Source: Ctena decussata (lineage: Eukaryota > Mollusca > Bivalvia > Lucinida > Lucinidae). From it: a stretch of DNA of 64,000 nt. Shown one piece after another: positions 1-9,759 of this stretch. The notes beneath the pieces are model-generated. The model did not search any database, was not told the DNA's origin, and saw only the letters and a list, made by a program, of their open reading frames with translations. The DNA lies in NCBI GenBank assembly GCA_963989385.1, contig OZ022502.1:11953001-12017000 (forward strand), written 5' to 3'. The position numbers and the translations under genes are program-made. Position 1 is the stretch's first letter. The number at the start of each line of letters is the position of its first letter.

Positions 1-105
1 CAGCATGTGAGTCCACAAACTGCAATTGCGAGCCGGTGGCGTAGACAAGCCGGTGCAGGAGCGTATGTTTATCGTCAAGCTCCAGTCGCTAGAAAAAAGA
101 ATTAA
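1..105 (+). CDS. C-terminal tip of an unidentified protein (partial at window edge)
   Basis: A reading frame is open from the first base to a TAA at 103-105 and gives 34 residues. The tip is basic, with RWRRQ, a YVYRQ stretch and a final RKKN. An AATAAA lies at 251-256 on the same strand, which would suit a poly(A) signal about 150 nt after the stop. The fragment is too short to recognise and the open frame could be chance. It could be the last exon of a host gene or the end of a mobile-element ORF. Confidence 0.25.
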   Translation, partial: QHVSPQTAIASRWRRQAGAGAYVYRQAPVARKKN

Positions 106-136
106 CATTTAAGAAAAAAGAAAACTAGATATATCT

Positions 137-247
137 ACCAAGTGAGCATCCTACAATGGTACCGTGTCCACCCAACGCTGGTGCAACGTCATAGACGTCG
201 CACCAGTGCCGGGCTGACACTGTCCAAATGCCAAACGCTCACTTGGT
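137..247 (-). repeat. 111-nt near-perfect hairpin (54-bp arms, 3-nt loop)
   Basis: The left arm 137-190 and right arm 194-247 have equal length and no indels. The outer 11 bp are ACCAAGTGAGC / GCTCACTTGGT. The core CTGGTGC / GCACCAG surrounds GACGT pairs and the loop ATA. I count 39 Watson-Crick pairs of 54. Eight of the 15 remaining positions become G-U pairs if the - strand is transcribed, against one for the + strand. This suggests an RNA fold on the - strand: a miRNA-like precursor, or a structured 3' segment of the LINE just upstream on that strand. It could also be a small foldback element. Confidence 0.85.
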
Positions 248-336
248 ACGAATAAAGTCTACTACATTATCTGAATTGTTTCGAGCTGTTTTGGTATTCA
301 AAAACAGAGTGAATATATACGGCATTAAAACAGGTA

Positions 337-3300
337 TTATGAACATGAGTTAAGTATAATTTTGATAAACTTACACAAATTCTTTAACTGTTTTATATTT
401 CTTACATTCATTAATTGTTTAAATTTAATAACATTTGGTTGCCTAAAGTAATATGCCTTAATATATCGTTTTCTTTCTGAGGCTAGATGTGTGCACTCAT
501 CAAATAATGAAATTCGTCGCCAGGAGAAATACCGCAAAGATTACATTTCCTCTCTGATATATCAGTGTTTGACCATCTCCCAGTTTCTATTGGTAAATGG
601 TGATTTCGTGTTCGAAAAAAGCACATTATTTTTCTACAGGCATTCGGAAGTTTTAACATATAATTTTCCAATGCAAAATTTTCCTTAAAAAGACGGTAAT
701 TAATACACGAAGAACTATCGTTAACATTTGAAAACCAGCTATTGATATACAGATCCTTATTCTTTTGTTTTATACTACGGACCAACCATCTTGGGTTCTG
801 AACTACCTGGGCATCCCATATGCCACTAAAGCCACAATTTATGAGTATTCCTTTAATGTATTCCAACCAGGGTAATTTCTTATCTGATACCATGCTAAAA
901 AGAAATTGGTAAAGTAAATTTGAAAATTTCAGTGAATCTGGTGCTATTAATTTAGTCCAATAATTTATCATTCTAGCTTTTATATCGATTTCGATTGGGT
1001 ATACACCAAACTCTCCGTAAATCATTATATTTGGAGTTGATTGCTTAAGGTTGAATATCGATTTAAGAAATTGTAACTGAACGCGTTCTATTAGTTTTAT
1101 GTCGCTGAAACCCCAAACTTCACAACCGTATAATAAGATAGGTTTAATCATCTAATCGAACAATTCGATTTGTAAGTCGATTGAGAGATTTAATGGATTA
1201 ATTTTCCTTAAAAGTAAAAACATCGCTTTGTTCGCCTGATCACTGTTATGTTTAATTGTCTTTGCGAACGAACCACCGCGTGAGAAAATTACTCCTAGAT
1301 ATTTAAAGAAATTTACAATTTCAATGTGTTTTGAACCAAAGTGAAACAATAAATTGTTTTTATGTTTGCCGCGACCGAAAATCATAATTTTCGTTTTATC
1401 AATATTGACCGTTAGTCTCCAGGCAGTACAATAATTTTCAAAAGTGTTTAATGCATGTTGAAGGTTATTTGCCGAATCCGCAAATATTACTGTGTCGTCC
1501 GCATATAAGAGTACAAACAGTTTAAAATACATAAACAATTCATCCGTCCGTAATGTACAATCAATACCTGCTGTATTATTTGTCCTCAGGTAGTGTTCAA
1601 GATCGTTTAAATAGATGCTAAATAAAAATGGCGACAAGTTTTCTCCTTGTCGTACCCCTATAGAGCATTGAAAAAAAGACGAAAGTTTTCCATTGACAGA
1701 AACACAGGACTTAATTCCCTGATACATATTGTATATTACTGTGAAACATTTTCCTCGAATATGCGAATTACTCAGCTTTTCCCAAAGACCCGCCCGCCAA
1801 ACTGTATCGAACGCTTTTTGGAAGTCGACGAAGGCACAATACATTTTTTTCTTATTTCTAGACATTAATTCAAATAGAGCGTGCAAAGAAAATACATTAT
1901 CTATTGTAGAGTAGTTTTTTCTAAAACCGGTCTGGTTTTCCTCTAAGAGATTAAATTCATTGGCAAATTCTTGGAGTCTGGAGTTGATTACCGAAGTAAA
2001 TAATTTCCCCATACAGCTTAAAAGGGTTATAGGGCGGTAATTTTCCGGATTTGAGTTGCTTCCCTTGTTTTTATAAATTGGAATTACACACCCTTCCGTC
2101 CAGGCAGAGGGAATTATACCTGTATCAAAAACAATATTGAAAAGTTTATGATAAATTGGTAACATAAGGTGCAGTGTTGACTTTATATGCTCATTTAGAA
2201 CTGAGTCTAGACCACTACTTTTACCATTTACGAGTTTAAGGGCATTATTTTTTATCTCTTCCTGAGTGATAGTCGAATTTAACTGTTCCGTGGCCGCAGT
2301 TTCCTGCGTATCAAAATGCTGATTGTTTTCATCATCTTCATTCGCTGTTGTATTCAAACCTGCAATGAAGTCATAAAAGGTATCTGCGGTTATTTTAGGG
2401 TTCGATTTTCCTTTGTTGGTTACGCATCGCCAGAATTTTTTGGGGTCTGCTGATTTGAGATTTTTAATTTTTGCTGCGTTTTTATTAACGTATCGCCGAT
2501 AGTGTTTGTGGATAAGTCGTTTATATGTTTTCCCCTTTTCTTTCATGCTTAAATGATCGGTCTGTGTTCTAGATAGTCGAAAACGGTTTTTTGCTTTGTT
2601 AAATATTTTTCGTGCGTTATTGCATTCTTTACCGTACCAAGGTTTCATTTTCGGCTTATAATTATTTTCATTATTCTTTATGGGCGACTTAACAGATTGC
2701 TTACCAAATGCTTTTTGTGCACTTTCTAAGTATAAGTTCGCAATGTCTTGAACGATTATGTCTATGCTGTCATTATCAAATGATTCATTAACAATAAAAT
2801 TGTCGAGTTTAGCCTCGATTTCACAAAGTTTTAACATGTCTATAGAATCGACAAATACATCTGGGCAGCGTCTGTCCCATAACTTGTCTTTTACGATTTG
2901 TTCCTCTTCCGAGAGGGGCGTTTCAGAAACTTCAGTTTTCAATTGCAATTTGAGAACTAGCGGATTATGAACATCGGATAACAACGGACAAAAGTCATCC
3001 ACATACAAGTTACGAAGGTATTCAAACATATTAACATTCGAAATAAAGTAGTCTATACAACTCGAGTTTCTACACGTGGTGTGACCGTGCATTTTGTCTT
3101 CCCCCAATCTACCATTTAATATAAACATATTATTTCTTTTACAAAAATTTATCAATTTATATCCGTAGTTGTTCGAAGTTCTATCGGAAACCGTCCGGGT
3201 AATATCGATATTATTATTTTCGAACATCGCATAATCGGCATTATATTCACCCTCTAGAACCTCTAAGTGCAACTCTTTTAACAGATATTCGTCAGTAACG

Positions 3301-3854
3301 ATAAATTCGTTTTGTGTACCGGTTCTAGCATTAAAGTCACCGAATATCAAACAGCTATCAAAATCGCAAACCAATTTATCCAGCTCGCCTTGAATTTCGG
3401 TAAAAGGTTCTGTTGCAGAGTATTTTGTATATTCGGGTGGAATATATGTGATTCCACATAAAATATCGCTATCAAAATGTGTGAGGTTTTTCGACAATTT
3501 GAACCACAGTACTAGATTGCTGTCTGTATTAATTATCGTTATTTGATTTGAAATCGACTTTTTCACTGCCAATGCTATTCCGCCTGATGCAACTCTTGAC
3601 TGAGAAACTCTATTTTTGGTATATAACAGAAAGTTCTCTAATTCCACATTATCAAAAGTTGTTAATTTTGTTTCTTGGAAACCAATAATATCAAATTTCG
3701 AAATGTATTCTAAAAAATCTTGACAAATATGTTTGCTTTTTAGCCCGCAGACATTTAGAGAAAGGAAAGAAAGATTGCGACTGACATTTTCATATTCAGC
3801 GTGTAAGTCAATATTTTGGGCCTGTGACTTATTAAATGACCCTCCTGCGTGCTC
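337..3854 (-). pseudogene. LINE ORF2 (endonuclease/reverse transcriptase), broken
   Basis: The endonuclease starts near 3770 with FLSLNVCGL and DIIGFQETKL, then LIFGDFNARTG, SCIDYFISN and SDVHNPLVL. The reverse transcriptase follows with NPENYRPITLLS, FVDFQKAFDTVW, GVRQGENLSP (1641-1658) and the catalytic YADD at 1494-1505. One in-frame TAG at 1152-1154 splits the thumb region; the protein continues at once as MIKPILLYGCEVWG. The tail KCNLCG...H is followed near 500 by a 1-nt frameshift, and the last residues (ASERKRYIKAYYF...) are read in another frame to a TAA at 337-339. The open frame joins ORF1 upstream through a single TAG. Confidence 0.9.
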
Positions 3855-5707
3855 CTATCCCACCTTCGAATTTTGTGTATTTGCCGGTACTTGTTCCGGT
3901 ACCGGGTCCGGATTGTCCATTGCTAATGTTTGTTCGTTTTGATTCGACTTCTCTTCCTCAGTATTCGATAATTGTTCGTTTGACCTACATTCGGTCACTT
4001 TGGCTGTGTTTTCAAAATCCATTTCTTCATTTTGATTTAACCTGGACTCAGTGTCATGTATCACACTCTGCGTATCGTCGGAGTTAATAGTGTCAATATC
4101 CAGATTTGATGCTTCATTACAAAACCGTTTTTTCAGTTCCGTTTCATCCATCAGTGGGGATCTCGCCTTTTGTTTACCTGTTAAAACTTCTGGGGTGCAG
4201 GAATACTCCTGCAGTGGCTGAAAACGATTCGCCGTAGCGAACAGGGGACCGGAATTTGCACTATCAGACTGGGGTGCGGGGCGATTTCTGTTTTGTTTCG
4301 GTCGAACATATCTACGGTCACTTTGTTGCCCGCGATAACGATTGTTGACAGATTCTGACCGACTTTGAACTGTATCTTGAGTTGCGGCATCTTGGTCGGT
4401 TGTATAAAGCTCACCGTTTATATATAATTTATCCCGAATTAGTTTCACTCTGTTTGTGTCATCTTTTGCATAATGTCGCATCACAGGATAAAGTGATCTG
4501 CGTCTTTCTTCGATCTCGGGCGGGAAGTGCTCTCTAATGCTGAAGCCGCAACGTCGCTTATTCAATTCAATACCCGCTTTTCTAACATACTCTCTGTCTG
4601 TATAATTTTCAAATTTCGCCACTATGGGCCGAGACTTATTTCTCCCTATAGATTAGTCAAACTGGGGACGCCCGAGGCGATGTACCCTATCGAATTTGAT
4701 TGTTTGTATTTTGTCCGGTTCTCCAAGTTCTGTTTCCAGGAAGTCTCTAAGTTTCATTTCACTGTTGTCGTTTTCCCCCCTTGGCGCCTCAGCAATCCCG
4801 AAAAACAGTAAATTTTCCTGCATGGCCCTGCATTTTATCTCTAGTAGATCTTCAGACATTTTTGTGTGTTTAGTTTCAAGTTTTGACATTTCATCTTGCA
4901 ACTTTGAATTCAAGTTCCTTAAATCGTATACATCAGTTTCAGCTTCTGAGGATTTGGCTTTCAGACTGTCAAACATAGAACTTATGGTAATACACGTTTT
5001 TTCCATGTCGTCAACCTTCTGTTTTAACTCCGTATTTTCTTGTTTTAACTTACACACATCGGCCCGTGTAAAAGATACATCTCTTTCTATTAAATCAAGC
5101 TTAGAGACTTTTTGGTCTATTAAATCGAGCCTGGACAAAAATGTTCTATTCATTTGTTGCATTTGTTGCACCATTGCTTGCAAGCTGTTGCTACTATCGC
5201 CCTGGCTAGACGGCATACCGTTATTACCGTTATAACTCTGCATTCTTGGGCCCTGTTGATCACCACTCAGTTGTGTGTAGGTTGGCATAGACGATGACAC
5301 ATTTCCTATTTGTCCGACAGACTGTTGGGCTCTGTTGACATATTTTGCATATTTTGCACATTTCGCGGATTTGTCATATGGTTAGCATATCCCATATCAA
5401 AATTCTGTTGGCCGTAACTCTGATTATTAGAATTACTAGACATATCAAATTGATAATTACCAGGTTGACCTTGCATCTGTGTCTGATGTCCCTGATTATA
5501 AGGCTGGTAAAATTGTTGTCCTTGCACATTTCCAGAAGCAAAACCAGGCTGTCCATTCATATATCCGTTATTAGGAACTGTAGTCCCACTGTTTCCAGTC
5601 CGAACATTTGTAGTATTTTGAGCTTGGGCGCTTGTCTGAGGTTGTTGTGTTGAACTGGCGCTAACTTTTGAGCCTGACCCACTTTTATTTTTGTCTGATC
5701 TGCCCAT
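3855..5707 (-). pseudogene. LINE ORF1 (coiled-coil RNA-binding protein), broken
   Basis: ORF1 proteins of L1-type elements bind element RNA as coiled-coil trimers. Here 5707-5306 encodes a Q/N/G-rich N-terminus (MGRSDKNKSGSG start). Near 5340 the frame shifts and resumes as a segment containing TYTQLSGDQQGP. From about 5150 to 4800 there is a heptad-rich coiled coil (for example LKQENTELKQKVDDMEK). The L1-ORF1 signature RVHRLG follows, then an in-frame TAA at 4653-4655, and the domain continues in the same frame with RPIVAKFENY and a C-terminal domain. The last part, about 4400-3855, is polar and acidic and ends in TAG. That TAG is in frame with ORF2. Confidence 0.82.
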
Positions 5708-6209
5708 ATTCTATATAATTCGCACAGATAATTGTTAACATATAGAGCCTTATTATAAATACCACTGTTAGAAACTGTCTTATGTCAATATAACTTGTAA
5801 GGATATCAGAAAAGCCGATTTTTATCGTTTTATCCCACGAGGAAGAAAAACATCCGTCCATACTCCACGCATGCGCACTCAAAAAGCCTCTGGGGGTAAC
5901 GTCGATATGAGAATTGAAATATGATGATGACTTGGCAGTTTAATTAACCTAATGATGCCTAGTGCCATAAAAGAGATCTTGACTAACAATGTTAACCAAG
6001 ATCGGACACTAGAGTGCAGCATACATGTATGATCAGGGTTTTAAATAATGGCATCAAAGCAATCAAATTCTTTGATCTCTTTTATGTATTGTATTTACCT
6101 TTGAGATGTAGTCTTCAAAGTTCCTACACTAGCATTCTTGGACTTTAGTCACATCAAATTGATTAATCCCATAATTTATGTAATTTTATGCATCAATGTT
6201 TAATGTTCC
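5708..6209. other. LINE 5' leader and unassigned DNA with a 13-bp inverted repeat
   Basis: The first 150-200 bases upstream of ORF1 are probably the LINE 5' UTR, but no boundary is visible. CATAAAAGAGATC near 5967 is matched by its reverse complement near 6073, which suggests a small foldback element of about 120 bp. No coding signal was seen. Confidence 0.4.
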
Positions 6210-6395
6210 CTTTAAATGGCAAAAGTATTCATAATGTATTCATAAAAGTATTCATGAATACCTGAAATTTTCAATGTATTTGAATACAAATACAAACACT
6301 TTTATTCTAAGAAATCCACGAATACAGAATACTTTATGAATACTTAGAAAATGTATTCGAATAGTATTCAAATAAGAATACAGAATACGATTACC
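6210..6395. repeat. Cluster of GTATTC / GAATAC hexamers
   Basis: More than ten copies of GTATTC or its reverse complement GAATAC lie within about 190 bp. Many extend to GTATTCATAA or GAATACAGAATAC, in both orientations, and the region can fold on itself. It looks like a MITE or degenerate simple repeat. No coding potential was seen. Confidence 0.6.
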
Positions 6396-6654
6396 CCATG
6401 TCTGGTAGAGCTATTATATACCACCCTTATTAGTGTAGACCTTGCTCAGTGCGAAATAGTTCGTGGTAATTTGGCGTTTTCTAGTAAGAGTTGTACCAGA
6501 AGTGTTAACGGGGACAATTTAGGGATAAGTTTCTGCATTCAAACATACAGTGTGAACCTCATTCGAACCGTCTCAAAATCTCATCTCATCTCAGAACTAT
6601 AATCAAAATCCCACCTTATCGAAAATATAGAAATACTGTGCAAAGTAATAAGGG

Positions 6655-6891
6655 TAAACACCCATTCTAATGCACTTGCAAATCATCATGGCAACGCGAC
6701 GTCGGGTTGGATAACGTCAAAAATTTGCGACAGTGTATTCTGCGATATACTGTCGCAAACCCGACGTCATTATAAAAGGTCGCTTCTCACTGGCTGACGT
6801 TTGGTTTTACGCTGCTGAAAGCGCTTGCAATGGGTGCAAAGAAGTACACTTTGAAAGGTGAAAATGTGAAAAAATGCATTAGAACGGGTAT
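6655..6891. repeat. Palindromic element with nested inverted repeats
   Basis: The outer arms CCATTCTAATGCAC (6661-6674) and TGCATTAGAACGGG (about 6875-6888) are inverted copies with a few changes. Inside, GACGTCGGGTT pairs with AACCCGACGTC, and GCGACAGT pairs with ACTGTCGC around 6725-6755. No ORF is present. The right arm overlaps the left arm of the next foldback, so the outer limits are uncertain. Confidence 0.6.
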
Positions 6892-7016
6892 AACTATATT
6901 GAAAATTGTCATTTGGGGAGGTTAATCGTCGGTTTTATGGTGGCAAACTCCGTTTTACGGCTCCGCTGGCGCGTCGCCTTAAAACGAAATTTCCGACCAT
7001 AAAATGGATGATTTAC
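6885..7016. mobile_element. Left part of a foldback element split by the 2A LINE
   Basis: GGTATAACTATATTGAAAAT and TTTGGGGAGGTTAATC here are inverted copies of sequence found on the far side of the LINE (13754-13790). Nearer the centre, TTTTATGG (around 6935) pairs with CCATAAAA (6998-7005), and CCGTTTTACGG faces CCTTAAAACG. Removing the LINE and one target copy restores a continuous palindrome of roughly 170 bp. Confidence 0.75.
7001..7016 (+). repeat. Left 16-bp target-site duplication of the 2A LINE
   Basis: AAAATGGATGATTTAC here recurs exactly at 13738-13753 and nothing further matches on either side. The copies bracket the LINE that encodes the 2A ORF. Confidence 0.85.
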
Positions 7017-7029
7017 GTTACTTTACTAG

Positions 7030-7265
7030 TACGTTACTTTTTCGAGAAGTTATAAAACCTTGATTTGCGAACATGAATGCTGCCCCCGAAGTTAATACTT
7101 CCCGGTGTCACGCGGTGTCGAAGTGACGTCGCACTGACGTCAATGCGACGTCGGTACGACGATTTGTACCTGCTGGTACACGTTTATGTCGAATAGAAAC
7201 ACCTGCAAAGTACATGTTACATTTTTGAGAAGTTAAAATAACCTTGAATTACCAACATGAATTAT
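7030..7265 (+). promoter_or_regulatory. Duplicated segment with CRE-like sites at the LINE 5' end
   Basis: A block of about 55 bp near 7031-7085 (GAGAAGTTATAAAACCTTGA, then AACATGAAT) recurs near 7207-7265 with about 75% identity by eye. Between the copies, three GACGTC-type motifs lie in 40 bp, including a perfect palindromic TGACGTCA at 7135-7142, the classic CREB/ATF site. The position fits an internal promoter of the element, but promoter function is inference. Confidence 0.4.
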
Positions 7266-9059
7266 GACTGTTTGTACTAAGGAATTAATGGTCAGCCTGT
7301 TTAAACTGCTGTGTGCATTGTATCTCCATTGAACTACTATTACCAAATGTTTATATACTTACAATTTGCACAACATAATCTTATACACATACTTGAAAAT
7401 GTTTTTAGGCCGAATATGTATACCACGGCTCTGGATAGGCGACAGGTGAAGCTTTGTGGAACAATACCCCCATGGCAGTCTCACCAGGAGTGATTGTTCT
7501 GTTGTGCTTCCTGACATATTCTGAGACCATTACTTATTTATCCAGCGCTGTGGCCAGTACCTCCAGGATGTTTATTTTGTTTAGAATGTGCACCGGGGCA
7601 CCCTGATATTGATTGATCTACTATATTTAGAACTGGAACAAACCCCTGTCCTATGGGATGTTATTTTTAGTATTGCTGACGGAACCATGGCAGCGTAGAT
7701 CCAGCCCGTAACAAACTTGTTTGGGTCATATCTGCTGGCTTGGAAAGCATTTCAGAATGATATCAAGTATCAGGTGCTCCACTGATTTATAGGCCATAAC
7801 ATGTTTTATATACCATGGCGTGCCAACCCGATCCCAAACAGGCACACCGGGTCGGGGCAATATCGAATCGACGTTGAGTCAATGTCAATTCGGTATTGGT
7901 ACGGCGCTGTGTGCACGATGTCGCACGTTGGTGTGATATGCTTAGTACACCAAAATATAGAGATAGAGTGGATTGTAGGTTTGAAAAAATCATACTTTTC
8001 TGTTGTATGAATTTCAGGCGGCGTCTTAGTTGATGTCTTGATGAAGTCACTTTGATATCATATGAACTCTTCGTTGCAGGGGTGGCATGTCTTGACGTTA
8101 TTGGGTGTCGGGGCGTGGCATACGTTGTATGCCATGCTCCACTAACTTTCAATTTATATTACAAACTGAAATTATTTCGACAGATACTTTAGATTTTCTC
8201 AAACAGATGATAACTACTGAGATATTTAATTCTGTACTTATAGTGTTACTGCTAATTATGAGGTAACGTTAGTGTTACTAGTAGGACTTATTCAAAACTA
8301 TGGGACCCTCTCGTCCACATTACTTACCTACCCATTCAGCATCGGTATAGAGAGAAACACTTTTGGAAAGGCCGCTAAATCCAAATTATCCACTCACTCA
8401 GTCACTGGGTAAACTCAAGGACAGAGACAAATTTGCTTACCAGATTCTAGTCCATCTTGATATACTGAAACGTTGGTCTCGATAATCAGAATATTTCCTG
8501 TATCATGTTGTCTTACTTATCCACGGAGAGGTATATGTATATGGATCATGGCACGTGCTGCTCAGCTCTTGGTGCTTTATGTCAGCCATTTTTATCTTGA
8601 GGAGTAGAACGGAACAGAAGAGTCGCGTTTAAGTTTTTCCAAGGGAGGTAACTAAACACGATATAAAATCGATTTATTCCATATTCAACATGCAAATTTA
8701 GTAACCATATCTATTAACAGGCTGTTCCGTTCTGTTCCGCGGGATGCTGGTGGCCCTTGGCATCTAACTGCGTCCTGTGACACAGTGTCCTCATATTGGA
8801 TGTATATATATGGTGAATATCAGATCAGCGTGCGCAATCCTTGTAGACTTCGCTTTCACAGACTCATCAATAGTTTGTGCGGACGGGGAAGTCTGTGGTC
8901 AGAACGTACTGATGCGCGGGCTGACGACAGTCTTCCGTCCACGCGCATGCTGTTTGGTATATCTTTTCCTGTCCTGTTAGCTGGATATGTACACGAAGCA
9001 TGTTTCTACCATGTTTCCAACACTGGAACCATCTTGACCTATATTGAAATTGCTGACTG

Positions 9060-9200
9060 TTATGTCAGATTATGTCAGCTATTCAACGTTGAATCAACGT
9101 CAGTGTTTATACATGTAGGACATTCAATACTGGATCAACGTTGCTCCAACGCCATTACGTTGAAGCAGCGTTGATTCAGTGTTGATTCAACATTGTGCAC
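9060..9200. repeat. Cluster of CAACGTTGATTC-type motifs
   Basis: CAACGTTGA, ATCAACGT, TTGAATCAACG and variants occur about seven times in 140 bp in both orientations. A similar cluster lies at 37735-37815. It is probably a MITE fragment inside the LINE 5' region. Confidence 0.55.
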
Positions 9201-9759
9201 GGTGGAGGTTGTGTATCATGCTTGGGCTGGTTAGTTTACTAATGTTTAGGGCACTTTCTATGCGTGTGGCATCTCCAGTGTAGTAATTGTGTCCTCCGGC
9301 CGGCCGAGTAACTGTAATTTTGATTTTACTGATTATTGCGAGTCCGATAATGTATCATTAACAAAGGGAAGCAACAAGAGCAGTACTGTCAAGCCAAGAA
9401 CAACCTAGTTATGCTGTCTGCTTCTAATTTATGCTTTTTCTGCTAGAGTATGGTATTTTTTTTCCTTTCTATTTTTGTCGGAATGCTTACAAAACATACA
9501 CTGGAACTATATTTCTTTCGGTCTAACCTCATACCACTCCAACGATAACATTTATTTTAGTATCCTTTATCCCTTACCTAGTCTTTCTAATGCTACTACT
9601 TTTCTTTCTTTTGTCAGAATCTTATTCTTCACTTATGTTCCACGGGGAATGGTATTTTGATGCACTGACCATGTCTGGTCGTGGGTTTAGCAAAGATGTT
9701 TTTGGGGGTCCTATACTAGCATCGCTGAAAGAAATGCAATATCTCATTGATTGTATTAC

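Larger units (their letters stand above)
337..5707 (-). mobile_element. Decayed LINE (non-LTR retrotransposon) with ORF1 and APE-type ORF2
   Basis: The coding span of a LINE is read from 5707 down to 337. It has an ORF1-type nucleic-acid chaperone with a coiled coil and then an ORF2 with apurinic-type endonuclease, reverse transcriptase and a Cys/His tail. Outer ends are not defined: no poly(A) tail or target-site duplication was found, and the 3' UTR may run to about 250. The frame is broken by a frameshift near 5340, TAA at 4653-4655, TAG at 3855-3857, TAG at 1152-1154 and a frameshift near 500. The L1-like ORF1 suggests the L1/Tx1 group, but the clade is not settled. The copy is unlikely to be autonomous. 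Confidence 0.9.

Noticed and set aside
8785..9174. 129-codon ORF in the 5' region of the 2A LINE as ORF1
   Set aside because: No coiled coil, zinc knuckle or RRM-like feature; its end falls in the CAACGTTGA repeat cluster.
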